This document shows, piece by piece, positions 43,118-53,077 of a stretch of 64,000 nucleotides of DNA. Numbering within the stretch: the first letter of the stretch is position 1; each line of letters starts with the position of its first letter. The notes below the pieces were generated by a model, which saw nothing but the letters and a program-made list of their open reading frames with translations, had not been told where the DNA came from and did not search any database. The DNA comes from Photobacterium kagoshimensis (GTDB lineage Bacteria; Pseudomonadota; Gammaproteobacteria; Enterobacterales; Vibrionaceae), in contig NZ_JAKJSO010000020.1 in assembly GCF_050337045.1 (NCBI RefSeq), positions 1 to 64,000 on the forward strand, in the 5' to 3' direction. Both the position numbers and the translations under genes were made by a program.

Positions 43118-45445
43118 ATGACAACGAACTCAACAGTAACGCCAGCAGCAAAAGATGCAGCAAAAACAGTAACGCACATTCTTGGTTACCCTCGTATTGG
43201 CTCTCAGCGTGAATTGAAATTTGCACTTGAAAAGTATTGGCGTGGTGAGATTGATCAAAATGAATTAAAAGAAGTTGGTAGCTTACTACGCCATCGCCAT
43301 TGGAGTGACCAAGTGGGTGCAGGTTTAGATTATGTAACCGTGGGTGACTTTGCTTGGTATGACCATGTGTTAGGCACCAGTATGCTGTTAGGTCACATCC
43401 CACAGCGCCACAATAATGGCTTCCCCGATTTAGATACCCTGTTCCGTGTGGGGCGTGGTAAAGCGCCAACGGGTTGTGCGTGTGCCGCATCAGACATGAC
43501 TAAGTGGTTTAATACCAATTACCACTATATTGTGCCGGAGTTTACTAAAAATGATGAATTCAACGTCAGCTGGCAGCAGCTTTTTGAAGAAGTAACAGAA
43601 GCGAAAAAAGCGGGTCACGATGTAAAGCCTGTTCTGCTAGGCCCTGTCTCTTACTTATGGCTAGGTAAAGAAAAAGAAGAAGGTTTTGATCGTTTATCTT
43701 TATTGCCGCGTTTGCTCACAGCGTACCAACAAATCCTTAATAAGCTATCAGGGCTTGGCGTCGAGTGGGTACAAATTGATGAACCTGTGTTGGCACTTGA
43801 ATTACCTAAAGCATGGGCCGATTCATTTAAATTGGCTTACCAAGTCTTAAAAGGTGATACCAAATTACTGTTAACAACCTACTTTGACAATATTACGCAC
43901 CATCTGGATAAAATTGTTGAGCTGAATATTGATGGCCTGCATCTTGATTTATCAGCCTCGCCAGAGCAACTGGACGAAGTGGTCGCTAAACTTCCATCCT
44001 CTTGGGTGCTATCAGCCGGTGTCGTCAATGGTCGTAATGTATGGCGCGCCGATTTATCAGCACAACTTGAGCGCTTAGCACCTGTTAAAGCAGCGTTAGG
44101 TGAGCGCTTATGGGTGGCAAGTTCTTGTTCATTACTGCATAGCCCAATTGATTTGGATTTAGAAACCGAGATTGAACCAGAGGTTCGTCAGTGGCTGTCA
44201 TTCGCGAAACAAAAATGCCGTGAAGTCACCTTGCTTGCACATGCACTTGATGGTGATGCCATTGCACAAGCCGAATGCGATAAATACAGCGCCCCGATTA
44301 AAGCCCGTGTAACCAGCGAGCGTGTAAACAATACAGATGTTCGTCAACGCACAAATGCAATTACCGCTGCGTTGGCTGAGCGTAAAGCCCCGTATAGCGA
44401 ACGTGCTCGCCAGCAACGTAACGCGCTGGGGTTACCCTTGTTGCCAACTACGACGATTGGTTCGTTCCCACAGACCAATGAAATCCGTACGCAGCGCCGT
44501 GACTTTAAAGCAGGGCGACTGACAGAGGCGGATTATAATACCGCATTGAAAGGGCATATTGCTGATGCAATAGCGCGTCAAGAAGCGTTGGAACTTGATG
44601 TCTTCGTTCATGGTGAAGCTGAACGTAACGACATGGTGGAATACTTTGCAGAATTGCTCGAAGGCTTTGCGGTAACCCGCTTTGGTTGGGTACAAAGTTA
44701 CGGTTCTCGTTGTGTGAAACCAGCGGTGATTGTGTCAGATATTTACCGTGCACAACCAATGACAGTTGACTGGGCGACTTATGCACAATCGCTAACCGAC
44801 AAGCCAGTAAAAGGCATGCTGACAGGCCCAGTGACAATCTTAGGTTGGACTTTCCCACGTGAAGATCTCACCCGTGAGCAAATTGCCAATCAGATTGCCT
44901 TAGCGTTGCGTGATGAGGTGTCCGACCTTCAACAAGCTGGAATTAATATTATTCAAATTGATGAGCCAGCGATTCGTGAAGGTTTACCACTGAAAGCGAG
45001 CCAGTGGCAGAGCTACCTTGATTGGGCAGTAAACGCTTTTAAAATTTCAGCCGCTAGTGCTGAGCCTGAAACACAAATTCATACCCACATGTGTTACAGC
45101 GAATTCAATCACATTATTCAGTCTGTCGCAGCGCTGGATGCTGATGTGATAACCATTGAAACATCGCGCTCAGATATGGAACTGCTCAAAGCGTTTGAAG
45201 AATTTGCTTACCCTAATGAAATCGGGCCTGGTGTGTACGATATTCACTCGCCAAACATTCCATCAGTAGAGCAGATTATTCATTTAGTTGAAAAAGCAGA
45301 AGGATTGATTCCTGCTGAGCGATTATGGATTAATCCAGACTGTGGTTTGAAAACACGAAACTGGCAAGAAACAGAGGCAGCATTAAAAAATCTCGTCACA
45401 GCGGCAAAAACCTTACGAGAGCAATGGCAAGCCAAAGCGGTATAG
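43118..45445 (+). CDS. metE: Cobalamin-independent methionine synthase MetE
   Basis: A 775-aa protein transferring methyl from 5-methyltetrahydropteroyl-triglutamate to homocysteine. The N-terminal (about 25-330) and catalytic C-terminal barrels are both present. Zn ligands are visible in HTHMCYSEF near 660 and PDCGLKTR near 745, with the folate region PTTTIGSFPQT near 450. I chose ATG 43118, with AAGGA at 43104; the frame stays open upstream but lacks family sequence. It is about 20 residues longer at the N-terminus than the E. coli enzyme. Confidence 0.96.
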   Translation: MTTNSTVTPAAKDAAKTVTHILGYPRIGSQRELKFALEKYWRGEIDQNELKEVGSLLRHRHWSDQVGAGLDYVTVGDFAWYDHVLGTSMLLGHIPQRHNNGFPDLDTLFRVGRGKAPTGCACAASDMTKWFNTNYHYIVPEFTKNDEFNVSWQQLFEEVTEAKKAGHDVKPVLLGPVSYLWLGKEKEEGFDRLSLLPRLLTAYQQILNKLSGLGVEWVQIDEPVLALELPKAWADSFKLAYQVLKGDTKLLLTTYFDNITHHLDKIVELNIDGLHLDLSASPEQLDEVVAKLPSSWVLSAGVVNGRNVWRADLSAQLERLAPVKAALGERLWVASSCSLLHSPIDLDLETEIEPEVRQWLSFAKQKCREVTLLAHALDGDAIAQAECDKYSAPIKARVTSERVNNTDVRQRTNAITAALAERKAPYSERARQQRNALGLPLLPTTTIGSFPQTNEIRTQRRDFKAGRLTEADYNTALKGHIADAIARQEALELDVFVHGEAERNDMVEYFAELLEGFAVTRFGWVQSYGSRCVKPAVIVSDIYRAQPMTVDWATYAQSLTDKPVKGMLTGPVTILGWTFPREDLTREQIANQIALALRDEVSDLQQAGINIIQIDEPAIREGLPLKASQWQSYLDWAVNAFKISAASAEPETQIHTHMCYSEFNHIIQSVAALDADVITIETSRSDMELLKAFEEFAYPNEIGPGVYDIHSPNIPSVEQIIHLVEKAEGLIPAERLWINPDCGLKTRNWQETEAALKNLVTAAKTLREQWQAKAV

Positions 45446-45633
45446 TTAGTTTAATAAAGAGTATTAGAGGCGATTAGGCTAGGGTAAAACGGCGCACGAA
45501 CTGTGCGTCTTTTTATTTTTTATAGAAGAATAAGCATAAAAGTGCAGGTCAGAGCAAAAAACAGAAACTCGGGGCTGGTAATAGGTTACTTTTGTTCTAA
45601 CAATGAAAGGATAACTGGATAGCAAGGGCTCTA

Positions 45634-47244
45634 ATGGGAAAGCGACTTTACAGAATAACCTTAATTTCAGCTATCATGGGGGTTATTATATCCAGCGTGT
45701 TCTTTGGTTTATTCTATCAAGTAGAAACAAAAAACATTGAACGTGAATTTCAAGATGAAATAAATGATAAAGCGCTTTCGTATTATAAGGGGCTTAAATT
45801 TAATCTTGAATCCATCTATGCGCTAAAAGCACACTTCGATCATAACGAAACTATTTCCTTAACTTCATTTGCGCAAGAGGCGGCATATATTTTAAGCCGT
45901 CATAATAAAGTGCAAGCGCTAGAATGGATTCCTCGCGTTCCGCATTCAGCAAGAGAACATTTTGAAGCGGAAGGGAAAACACATTACAAAGGGTATCAAT
46001 TTACCGAGCGGTTAAGCTCTGGTGAGATGGGGTTAGCAACTGAGCGAGATTATTACTACCCTGTTTTCTATCTAGAGCCGCTAGAGTTGAACCGAGCTGC
46101 AATGGGATACGATCTCAACTCAAACGCTCAACGCCGTGAAGTTATGTCTCGGGCAATTGACTCTGGAGATGTTCAACTGTCCGAAGGGGTCGCCCTTGTG
46201 CAATCAAAAGATAATCGGATAGGTGTGTTAGCATTAATACCTGTGTTTGATACCCCAATTCTGAATAATAGAGAAGAATCACTGCGTGGATTTATTGCCG
46301 GGGTTTTTGATATTAAGTCGATATTTTCTGCGATATACCGTGGCGGTGAAGAGAAAGAAATTGCAATTACCCTGTGGGATGCCAGCACTCCCGCCAATAA
46401 GTCGGCGTTATATTCGCGAGATTTGAGTCATCGTTCGCCGGGTGAATTACTAATACAGTATCGCTACACGCGATCAGTGATGAACTATGCGGGGCGACGG
46501 TGGGTACTTGAGGCTATACCAAGTCGACATTACTTTTCATCGCGAAGAACACACACGCCTTGGTGGATATTTATTGTTGGCAATGTTTGTTTTGGATTAT
46601 CAACCTGGATGGCATTTATTGCAGCAAAAAAAAATGAAGCAATGCAAAATGCGTTGGATGAAAAAAATGCCCAGTTAAATAATGCGAATGAAAAACTGGA
46701 GCGTTTAACGAAAACGGATGCATTAACCGGTATCGCAAATCGGCGCTATTTTGATGAATATTTTGGAAAAGAATTTTTACGGTCTAAGCGAGAGTCTAAG
46801 CCTTTAGCTTTGCTTATTTTAGACATTGATTGCTTTAAGCAGTTTAATGATACCTATGGGCATCAAGCTGGTGATCGTTGTTTGCGGCTAGTGGCAACTG
46901 AATTAGAGCGTGTATTAAAGCGCCCAGCAGATCGAATCGCGCGGATCGGTGGTGAAGAGTTTGCTGTCTTATTACCCAACACCACAAGTGGCATTGTTGT
47001 CGCAAAACAATGTAAAACGGCAATAGAGCGTATTGCGATTGAACATACTTCAGCGAAGCATGCGAAAGTTGTGACTGTTTCTGTTGGGGTTGTGTCTGTG
47101 AGTAAACTAGAAAATCAAACACCTGAATCTTTGTTTAATCTCGCAGACTCTGCTTTGTATCAAGCAAAGTCAGCGGGTCGAAATACAGTACGATGCATTA
47201 AAGTCTTACCTGATGTTGCGCCTGAGTTAGTAACTTTATGTTAA
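45634..47244 (+). CDS. CHASE-domain diguanylate cyclase
   Basis: 536 aa: TM1 (about 8-26), a periplasmic CHASE domain (about 40-250) with IPRVPHSAREHFE and FYLEPLELNRAAMGYDLNS, TM2 (about 308-328), a short coiled linker and a GGDEF domain. The active site is GGEEF, with RPAD as I-site and LDIDCFKQFNDTYGH, so it is probably active. CHASE domains sense small extracellular ligands such as adenine derivatives or peptides; the ligand here is unknown. It is monocistronic. Confidence 0.92.
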   Translation: MGKRLYRITLISAIMGVIISSVFFGLFYQVETKNIEREFQDEINDKALSYYKGLKFNLESIYALKAHFDHNETISLTSFAQEAAYILSRHNKVQALEWIPRVPHSAREHFEAEGKTHYKGYQFTERLSSGEMGLATERDYYYPVFYLEPLELNRAAMGYDLNSNAQRREVMSRAIDSGDVQLSEGVALVQSKDNRIGVLALIPVFDTPILNNREESLRGFIAGVFDIKSIFSAIYRGGEEKEIAITLWDASTPANKSALYSRDLSHRSPGELLIQYRYTRSVMNYAGRRWVLEAIPSRHYFSSRRTHTPWWIFIVGNVCFGLSTWMAFIAAKKNEAMQNALDEKNAQLNNANEKLERLTKTDALTGIANRRYFDEYFGKEFLRSKRESKPLALLILDIDCFKQFNDTYGHQAGDRCLRLVATELERVLKRPADRIARIGGEEFAVLLPNTTSGIVVAKQCKTAIERIAIEHTSAKHAKVVTVSVGVVSVSKLENQTPESLFNLADSALYQAKSAGRNTVRCIKVLPDVAPELVTLC

Positions 47245-47290
47245 GGACTTCCTCTCTTGGCGGCGATAGCTGAGATTGGTCTAAAAAGTA

Positions 47291-47321
47291 AAAAAGCGAA
47301 GCACATGAGGCTTCGCTTTTT
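47291..47321. terminator. Bidirectional terminator between the CHASE cyclase and META lipoprotein genes
   Basis: AAAAGCGAAGC/GCTTCGCTTTT stem with a 7-nt loop; A and T tracts on both sides serve both strands. Confidence 0.88.
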
Positions 47322-47339
47322 ATTTTAGTCTGAGTGGTA

Positions 47340-47768
47340 TTACTTAGCGTCACGTTCAAATGTTAGCGTGTGCTCAGCACCTTTCAGGGTAAGTTGGTTA
47401 CCGCTGATAGTTGCTTCGCTCCAATCACTTAGCGTTTGTGCAAACGTATTTTCTAGTGCCATTGCTGGCGCTGGGCAAGCCATCATCGTCATACCCATTT
47501 TATCTAAACGCACTTTGCCTTCTTTATATTCTGCTTGGCCAAAGAAACGGTTACAGCCAGCAAGGCCGTTTGCGTTTAGATCCGCACCTAGTTCTAGGTT
47601 AGGCGCTTTCATCGGTTCAGGTAGTTCAAGCGCTTTGCTATCAACTTGCGTAAGTACCCAATTGCTATTGGTTAGTGCTTGTTCTGATGCAACTTGAGCT
47701 GTGTTGTTGTTTGCACATGCCGCTAGCAATACAGGAAGAGCAAGGGCTGCTAAAAAACGCTTTTTCAT
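47340..47768 (-). CDS. META-domain (HslJ-like) lipoprotein
   Basis: A 142-aa lipoprotein: MKKRFLAALALPVLLAAC gives a lipobox (LAAC) at residues 15-18. The META domain follows: SNWVLTQVDSK, GLAGCNRFFGQAEY, MGMTMMACPAPAMALENTFAQTL. Similar proteins (HslJ) are linked to heat or antibiotic tolerance. I chose the ATG at 47768, with GGGGA upstream, because it gives a proper lipoprotein signal; a longer frame starts at 47801. Confidence 0.9.
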   Translation of the reverse strand: MKKRFLAALALPVLLAACANNNTAQVASEQALTNSNWVLTQVDSKALELPEPMKAPNLELGADLNANGLAGCNRFFGQAEYKEGKVRLDKMGMTMMACPAPAMALENTFAQTLSDWSEATISGNQLTLKGAEHTLTFERDAK

Positions 47769-48038
47769 AATAGGTTTCCCCAATAAGTAATGGCTAGCCA
47801 TTAGATAATAAAGTTATCTCACAATGAGAATGGGCATCATTATAGCGTTAAATATTGAATAGTTGCTTGATGAGATAGCAATTAATCACTAATAATTTTT
47901 AACGTTACAATCAGCACTCTTTTCTTGAACTGTTTGTTTATGATGCCAAAATTATGAGGCTACTATCGCATGGTGGTTGAAATGGTTTGTTAGCACTGCG
48001 TCAATTTTACACTGTTCATCGTTCTTGTAGACGTGCTT

Positions 48039-49727
48039 TTAACCTTGTCTTTTTTTCGCGATATTAGCCGCTTCTGCGTCAGCCATGTGTAAATGAACAT
48101 CTTGTTGAGGGAAGGGAATTGAAAGCCCAACTTCATCAAATCGACGCTTTACTTCACGGGTGACATCCCAGTAAACATCCCAGTAATCTTCTGTTTTTAC
48201 CCAAGGGCGTACAATGTAATCCACTGATGAGGTATTTAGTGTGTGTAATTTGATGGTTTTTTCAGGTTGGCGAAGCACCATAGGGTGGTCATCAATAATG
48301 TCATTAAACACTTTTTCAGCGAGCTCTAAATCGTCGCTATAACCAATACCAAACACCATATCGACCCTACGAACCCGTTCATGCGTCACGTTCTTAATGG
48401 TATCGCCCCAAATTTTACTGTTCGGCACAATCAAGATTTGGTTATCAAAGGTTTTGATAGTGGTACTTACTAAGCTCATGTGGCTAACCTTGCCCGATAC
48501 GCCGCCTGCTTCAACGAAATCGCCAACATCAAAAGGACGGTAGATAAGTAGCATCATGCCAGATGCAAAGTTAGAGAGGGTATCTTGTAATGCAAAACCT
48601 ATGATCACACCTGCGACCCCGAAACCGGTTAATATTGGGGTTAAATCGAGTCCTATTTGCGATAGTGCAATCAGCAGACCGATACAAAATACCCCCTTGC
48701 CTGACATGGAAACAAAGAACTCTTGCATTAATTGAGACATGCGGAGGTTAGGCGACGATACTGCTTTTTTCACCATTTTACTGGTGATGTTTTTTAGCAC
48801 CCGAAACACCGCAATAATGATGATAAACACGAATAGTTTGAACAACATTTGTGGGGCATTATCAACAACCCAATGGCTCAGATCTTCAAGGTTGTTACGC
48901 ACAATAGATAGCAGCACTGCAACATTAAGCAAATCATTGGTCACGTTACCCGTTTGCTCAAAAATCTGTTTTTTATAGTCGGCAGTATCAACCGACATTT
49001 GATCGGCTAGTTTGATGAATGCCTGCATGTTAGCTAAATCACTGGTGAGCTGGCGTTCTGACAATATATGTAACAGTTGCAACGAGCCTTTTTCACTGTC
49101 GGTTGCTGCTTTTAATTGCTTATTCAGTGTTTGTTCTTGCTGACTATTAAAGGTAAGAGAGGCTGAAAGGAACTCTAACTTATGCTCAATGTTTTTGACG
49201 AGCGTACTCTTTTGCTTGCTGGTATCGACACCCAGATCTGCAAGCCAATGATAATTTACCCATTGCTGACTCAACAGCCGTTGGATGTAACTGCGGATCT
49301 CTTGGACTTTTTTCTGGGTCAGTAGCTTTTGTTCATCACCAAGAGAATCTAATGCTTGTTCATCAGATGTTACTTTCTTCGTTAAAAAGGTAATAGCTTC
49401 TTGAATAAACTTAACTTGAGTGTTTACTTGGTCGAGGACAAACGCATGATAGGGCTTAACCGCATCATCGTTTTGCTTTGAACGCGCGACAAGATTGGCG
49501 ATGACTTCACGTAGTTCTTCATTTTTATTTATAAGTTGAAGGCTGACAACATTTTGCGCAGCCCCTTTAGAGCTTTTAGATTCATTAAGCAGCTCTTTCA
49601 GTTCAACATTGAGGCTTTTTATCTGCGCGATGGCAGCAGGTTGTTGGGGGGGATTTGATGACGCCTCTTCCACATTAGCCCAAACCCATGACGAAAACGT
49701 GACTAATAGAATGCAAAGCAAACGCAT
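48039..49727 (-). CDS. MscS-family mechanosensitive channel
   Basis: 562 aa: signal peptide (1-17, SWVWA), a long coiled-coil periplasmic region (about 25-280), two or three TM segments (about 290-390) and the MscS pore and beta domain with GVAGVIIGFALQDTLSNFASGMMLLIYRPFDVGDFVE near 374. The C-terminal alpha/beta domain (YSDDLELAEKVF) is complete. It resembles larger MscS relatives; it protects against hypo-osmotic shock or releases small solutes. Monocistronic. Confidence 0.9.
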   Translation of the reverse strand: MRLLCILLVTFSSWVWANVEEASSNPPQQPAAIAQIKSLNVELKELLNESKSSKGAAQNVVSLQLINKNEELREVIANLVARSKQNDDAVKPYHAFVLDQVNTQVKFIQEAITFLTKKVTSDEQALDSLGDEQKLLTQKKVQEIRSYIQRLLSQQWVNYHWLADLGVDTSKQKSTLVKNIEHKLEFLSASLTFNSQQEQTLNKQLKAATDSEKGSLQLLHILSERQLTSDLANMQAFIKLADQMSVDTADYKKQIFEQTGNVTNDLLNVAVLLSIVRNNLEDLSHWVVDNAPQMLFKLFVFIIIIAVFRVLKNITSKMVKKAVSSPNLRMSQLMQEFFVSMSGKGVFCIGLLIALSQIGLDLTPILTGFGVAGVIIGFALQDTLSNFASGMMLLIYRPFDVGDFVEAGGVSGKVSHMSLVSTTIKTFDNQILIVPNSKIWGDTIKNVTHERVRRVDMVFGIGYSDDLELAEKVFNDIIDDHPMVLRQPEKTIKLHTLNTSSVDYIVRPWVKTEDYWDVYWDVTREVKRRFDEVGLSIPFPQQDVHLHMADAEAANIAKKRQG

Positions 49728-50149
49728 GAAGCGGTACTCCTAAGCTTAAATTTAATAACCAATCTTTAATAGCCAATCTTTAATAATCATACTGCTAGCA
49801 TAACTAATGCTTTATACGACAAATTGGGTGTTTTGTGTGAATGTTTTGCTCCATCGAGTATCCACGATGACTGATTAGATTCTATTAATTTAAGCAGATC
49901 ACGCTGTAATCTGTGATATTGATTCAAGCTCTATGGTGTAGGTTTTGATCGTTAAGTGAGCAAAACTTACAAACATAAAGAGTGATTATGATCAAAATAT
50001 CTTTAAAAATAGTGCGTTAGCACACGAATTATCGTGATGAAGGATAATTTTGCTATTGCTGTCATTTATACTTATCCGCTTAATTATAAAAATATCATCT
50101 TATTACCCCGTAATAGGAAAACGTTAATTGGTATAGGTATATGGAAATA
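49728..50149. other. Divergent promoter region between the MscS and Sel1 genes
   Basis: AT-rich; a 14-nt sequence (ccaatctttaatag) is repeated in tandem at about 49759-49786. I see no clear operator or RNA here. Confidence 0.5.
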
Positions 50150-52096
50150 ATGTCTAAACGACTTTTACTCGCAGCCTTATGCTCGCTGAGTTTAGTTTCA
50201 GGTTGTGCATCGACGTATGAAGATGGCTTAACTGCGCTTCAAGAGGGAGAGCCAGCAAAAGCACAAGAAATTTGGGTAGAGCTGGCGCAGGAAGGCAATG
50301 TCGATGCCATGTATGGCATCTATGATTTGGCAAGTCGTCGTTATAATCGAGTTTCTGACTCTGATATAGAATGGTTGAAAAAAGCAGCCGATACAGGCAT
50401 GGCGAAAGCACAATATCAATATGGCCTGATTATCTTTAATAATAAGCAGTTTGCACTAGGCCATCAGTACGTCCAACAAGCAGCAGCGCAGGGTTACCCT
50501 GATGCTATTGAGTTTGTAAAACGCTATAAACCGACTATTGATACTTTCTTATTGGCTGAAAAGGGTGATCGCGTTGCCGAGTATAATTTAGGCGTGTATT
50601 ACTCAAACGGTAGCGAGGGTATCGATAAAGATAAGGCAGAAGCGGCGAGTTGGTATTTAAAATCAGCCAAGCAAGGTTATGCGTCTGCTCAAAATAATCT
50701 CGGTATTATGTATGAAGAGGGAAACGGGGTTACCAAGAATGCTACAGAGGCTACAAAGTGGTATCAAAAAGCAGCCGATCAAGGGTTAGCTTCTGCCCAA
50801 TTTAATCTGGGTGATCTTTATGAGAAAGGCCGTGGTGTAAAGCGAGATTACCTGAAAGCGGCGGGGCTTTATATGAAAGCCGCCGAGCATGGGTTAGCAA
50901 GCGCGCAAAACCAGCTGGGTAATCTCTATCTTAATGGGAAAGGTGTAAAGAAAGACGCCACAAAAGCACTTGAATGGCATACCAAGGCAGCTAAGCAAAA
51001 TTTAGCCGCAGCACAATATAACGTAGGGCAATCCTATTACTTTGGTTATGCAGGTACGGTAGATAAAAAAAACGCGGCATACTGGTATAACAAAGCCGCG
51101 GTACAAGATTATGCCAATGCGCAAGCTAATCTCGGGATTTTGTACAGCAATGGCGAAGGAGTAGAACAAAATTATCAGCAGGCTGTTAAATGGTTAGCTA
51201 AAGCTGCTGAGCAAGGAAATGACAATGCTCAATATGCACTGGGTAACCGTTACTACAATGGTGAGGGGGTTAATAAGAGCTTTTCATCTGCAGCTAAGTG
51301 GTATGGCAAGGCGGCTAAACAAGGTCATGTAGATGCACAATTTAAATACGCCAATAGCTATGCATTTGGAGATGGCAATACTAAGAACAACCGCACGGCA
51401 TTCACTTGGTACAAAAAAGCAGCAGAACAAGGGCATACTACATCACAATATAACTTAGGTGTTATGTATGATAATGGCGAGGGAACAACCAAAGATTATG
51501 ACGCTGCGTTTAACTGGTATAGCAAAGCGGCAAAGAGTGATCATGCCTCTGCACAAAATAATCTAGGGCTGCTTTACCAAAAAGGCCGAGGTGTTAAGAA
51601 AAATTACGCGTGGGCTGCATATTGGTTCGCTAAATCTGCGCAGCAAGGTAATCAGTACGCGAAGAACAATATTAACGATGCCCTGGCTAAGTTGAACAAA
51701 CTTAAAACCAATGCGCCAACCGTGAATATTTTGTCTGCAACTAACACTAACAGCAATGTGGTGAAGAAGCTGTCAAAAGGGACATATGTCTATACCCTGG
51801 CTAGTAACGATACTTGGACTGAAGTGCTTGATATCAACAACTACACCTTGGGTTATGTCAAATCTGATCAGCTAGTGAAAAATGTGCCTGTGAAGCCAAA
51901 GAAAACGGCTCAAGCAAGCTACGACCCATACCCAGTAAAACCACGGGCGAAATCGGGTTTTGTCACATGTAATACCAAATGTACCAATGGTAACTGTTAC
52001 CGTACTTACTCCGATGGTCGTAAAGTGCATTTCCAAGCCAAACAAAAATGGAATGCGTTCACATCGCAGTTTGAATGGGATTCAGGTGGCTGCTAA
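50150..52096 (+). CDS. Sel1-repeat lipoprotein with SH3 domain and Cys-rich tail
   Basis: 648 aa: lipoprotein signal (LSLVSGC, lipobox at about 18-21), about ten clear Sel1 repeats of 36 residues (LG.xY..G pattern, roughly 140-510) after two degenerate ones. A bacterial SH3-like domain follows (about 545-600: ILSATNTNSNVVKKLSKG). The last 40 residues hold four Cys (CNTKCTNGNC and a terminal GGC). Sel1 proteins are scaffolds for envelope complexes. The ATG at 50150 is chosen for its signal peptide; 50141 is an alternative. Confidence 0.88.
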   Translation: MSKRLLLAALCSLSLVSGCASTYEDGLTALQEGEPAKAQEIWVELAQEGNVDAMYGIYDLASRRYNRVSDSDIEWLKKAADTGMAKAQYQYGLIIFNNKQFALGHQYVQQAAAQGYPDAIEFVKRYKPTIDTFLLAEKGDRVAEYNLGVYYSNGSEGIDKDKAEAASWYLKSAKQGYASAQNNLGIMYEEGNGVTKNATEATKWYQKAADQGLASAQFNLGDLYEKGRGVKRDYLKAAGLYMKAAEHGLASAQNQLGNLYLNGKGVKKDATKALEWHTKAAKQNLAAAQYNVGQSYYFGYAGTVDKKNAAYWYNKAAVQDYANAQANLGILYSNGEGVEQNYQQAVKWLAKAAEQGNDNAQYALGNRYYNGEGVNKSFSSAAKWYGKAAKQGHVDAQFKYANSYAFGDGNTKNNRTAFTWYKKAAEQGHTTSQYNLGVMYDNGEGTTKDYDAAFNWYSKAAKSDHASAQNNLGLLYQKGRGVKKNYAWAAYWFAKSAQQGNQYAKNNINDALAKLNKLKTNAPTVNILSATNTNSNVVKKLSKGTYVYTLASNDTWTEVLDINNYTLGYVKSDQLVKNVPVKPKKTAQASYDPYPVKPRAKSGFVTCNTKCTNGNCYRTYSDGRKVHFQAKQKWNAFTSQFEWDSGGC

Positions 52097-52152
52097 TCGA
52101 TATACCGGTGTGCGTCATCATTGATGCGTTACGTGTATGAGTTAATCGCTAG

Positions 52153-52179
52153 AACGGCTTTCTTCGGAAGGCCGTTTTT
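52153..52179 (+). terminator. Terminator of the Sel1 gene
   Basis: 10-bp stem with UUCG tetraloop and T5 tract. Confidence 0.92.
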
Positions 52180-52187
52180 AAATGAAC

Positions 52188-52215
52188 AAAAAAAGCCCCC
52201 TTACTAGAAGGGGGC
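52188..52215 (-). terminator. Distal terminator of the pst operon
   Basis: On the minus strand: GCCCCCTT/AAGGGGGC stem, 5-nt loop and a T7 tract. Confidence 0.88.
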
Positions 52216-52261
52216 AATAGTACCATCGCTTTTATTATTCGTTTCAATACGGCAACTGAGG

Positions 52262-52296
52262 AATAAAGAAGGCCAGTTTGAGCGTCCATGGCCTTC
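52262..52296 (-). terminator. Proximal terminator after pstB
   Basis: 8-bp stem GAAGGCCA/TGGCCTTC with a 13-nt loop and TTTATTC tail on the minus strand, about 15 nt after the pstB stop. A second terminator follows. Confidence 0.7.
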
Positions 52297-52310
52297 AAAT
52301 CAGTGGATGA

Positions 52311-53060
52311 TTAGCCGAAATCACCATTGACGTAACCGCGGGTACGGTCATCGCCTGGGGTGTTGAATAGAGCTTGTGTGTCATCGTGTTCAACCAGTTC
52401 GCCCATTAGGAAGAAGGCTGTGCGGTCTGAAATACGACGTGCTTGCTGCATGGAGTGGGTCACGATAACGATGGTGAACTCTTTTTTGAGTGACTCCATC
52501 AAATCTTCAATCTTTTTGGTTGCGATAGGATCCAGTGCCGATGTTGGTTCATCCATAAGGATAACTTCAGGCTGCATGGCAATGGTACGAGCAATACACA
52601 GACGTTGTTGCTGACCACCTGAAAGACCAAAGGCGTGTGATTTAAGACGATCTTTTACTTCATCCCACAATGCTGCGCCACGCAGTGATTGTTCAACCAC
52701 TTTGTCTAATTCTTTCTTGTCTTTAATACCTTGAGCACGTAGGCCATAAGCCACGTTTTCGTAGATGCTCATTGGGAATGGATTCGGTTTTTGGAATACC
52801 ATACCCACTTTAATGCGCAGTTGAGAAACGTCGATGTTGCCGTAAACGTTCTCGCCATCCATGGTTAGGTTACCGTCGATTTTCACGCCTTCAATCAGGT
52901 CGTTCATGCGGTTCAAACAACGAAGTAGGGTGGATTTACCACAGCCAGATGGACCAATTAATGCTGTTACCTGACGGTTTGGAATTGGCAGGTTAATCTT
53001 TTTAAGTGCTTGGTTCGAACCGTAGTATAGGTCTAGGTCTTGGATATCAAATTTGTTCAT
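52311..53060 (-). CDS. pstB: Phosphate ABC transporter ATP-binding protein PstB
   Basis: A 249-aa ATPase: Walker A GPSGCGKST near residue 36, ABC signature LSGGQQQRL near 148, Walker B VILMDEPTSALD near 168, H-loop VTHSMQQA. It energises phosphate import through PstAC. I chose ATG 53060, about 8 nt after GAGGAAG; a TTG at 53075 is in frame but overlaps that site. It is the last gene of pstSCAB; phoU, which follows pstB in E. coli, is absent here. Confidence 0.97.
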   Translation of the reverse strand: MNKFDIQDLDLYYGSNQALKKINLPIPNRQVTALIGPSGCGKSTLLRCLNRMNDLIEGVKIDGNLTMDGENVYGNIDVSQLRIKVGMVFQKPNPFPMSIYENVAYGLRAQGIKDKKELDKVVEQSLRGAALWDEVKDRLKSHAFGLSGGQQQRLCIARTIAMQPEVILMDEPTSALDPIATKKIEDLMESLKKEFTIVIVTHSMQQARRISDRTAFFLMGELVEHDDTQALFNTPGDDRTRGYVNGDFG

Positions 53061-53077
53061 GGTTTTCTTCCTCAAAA

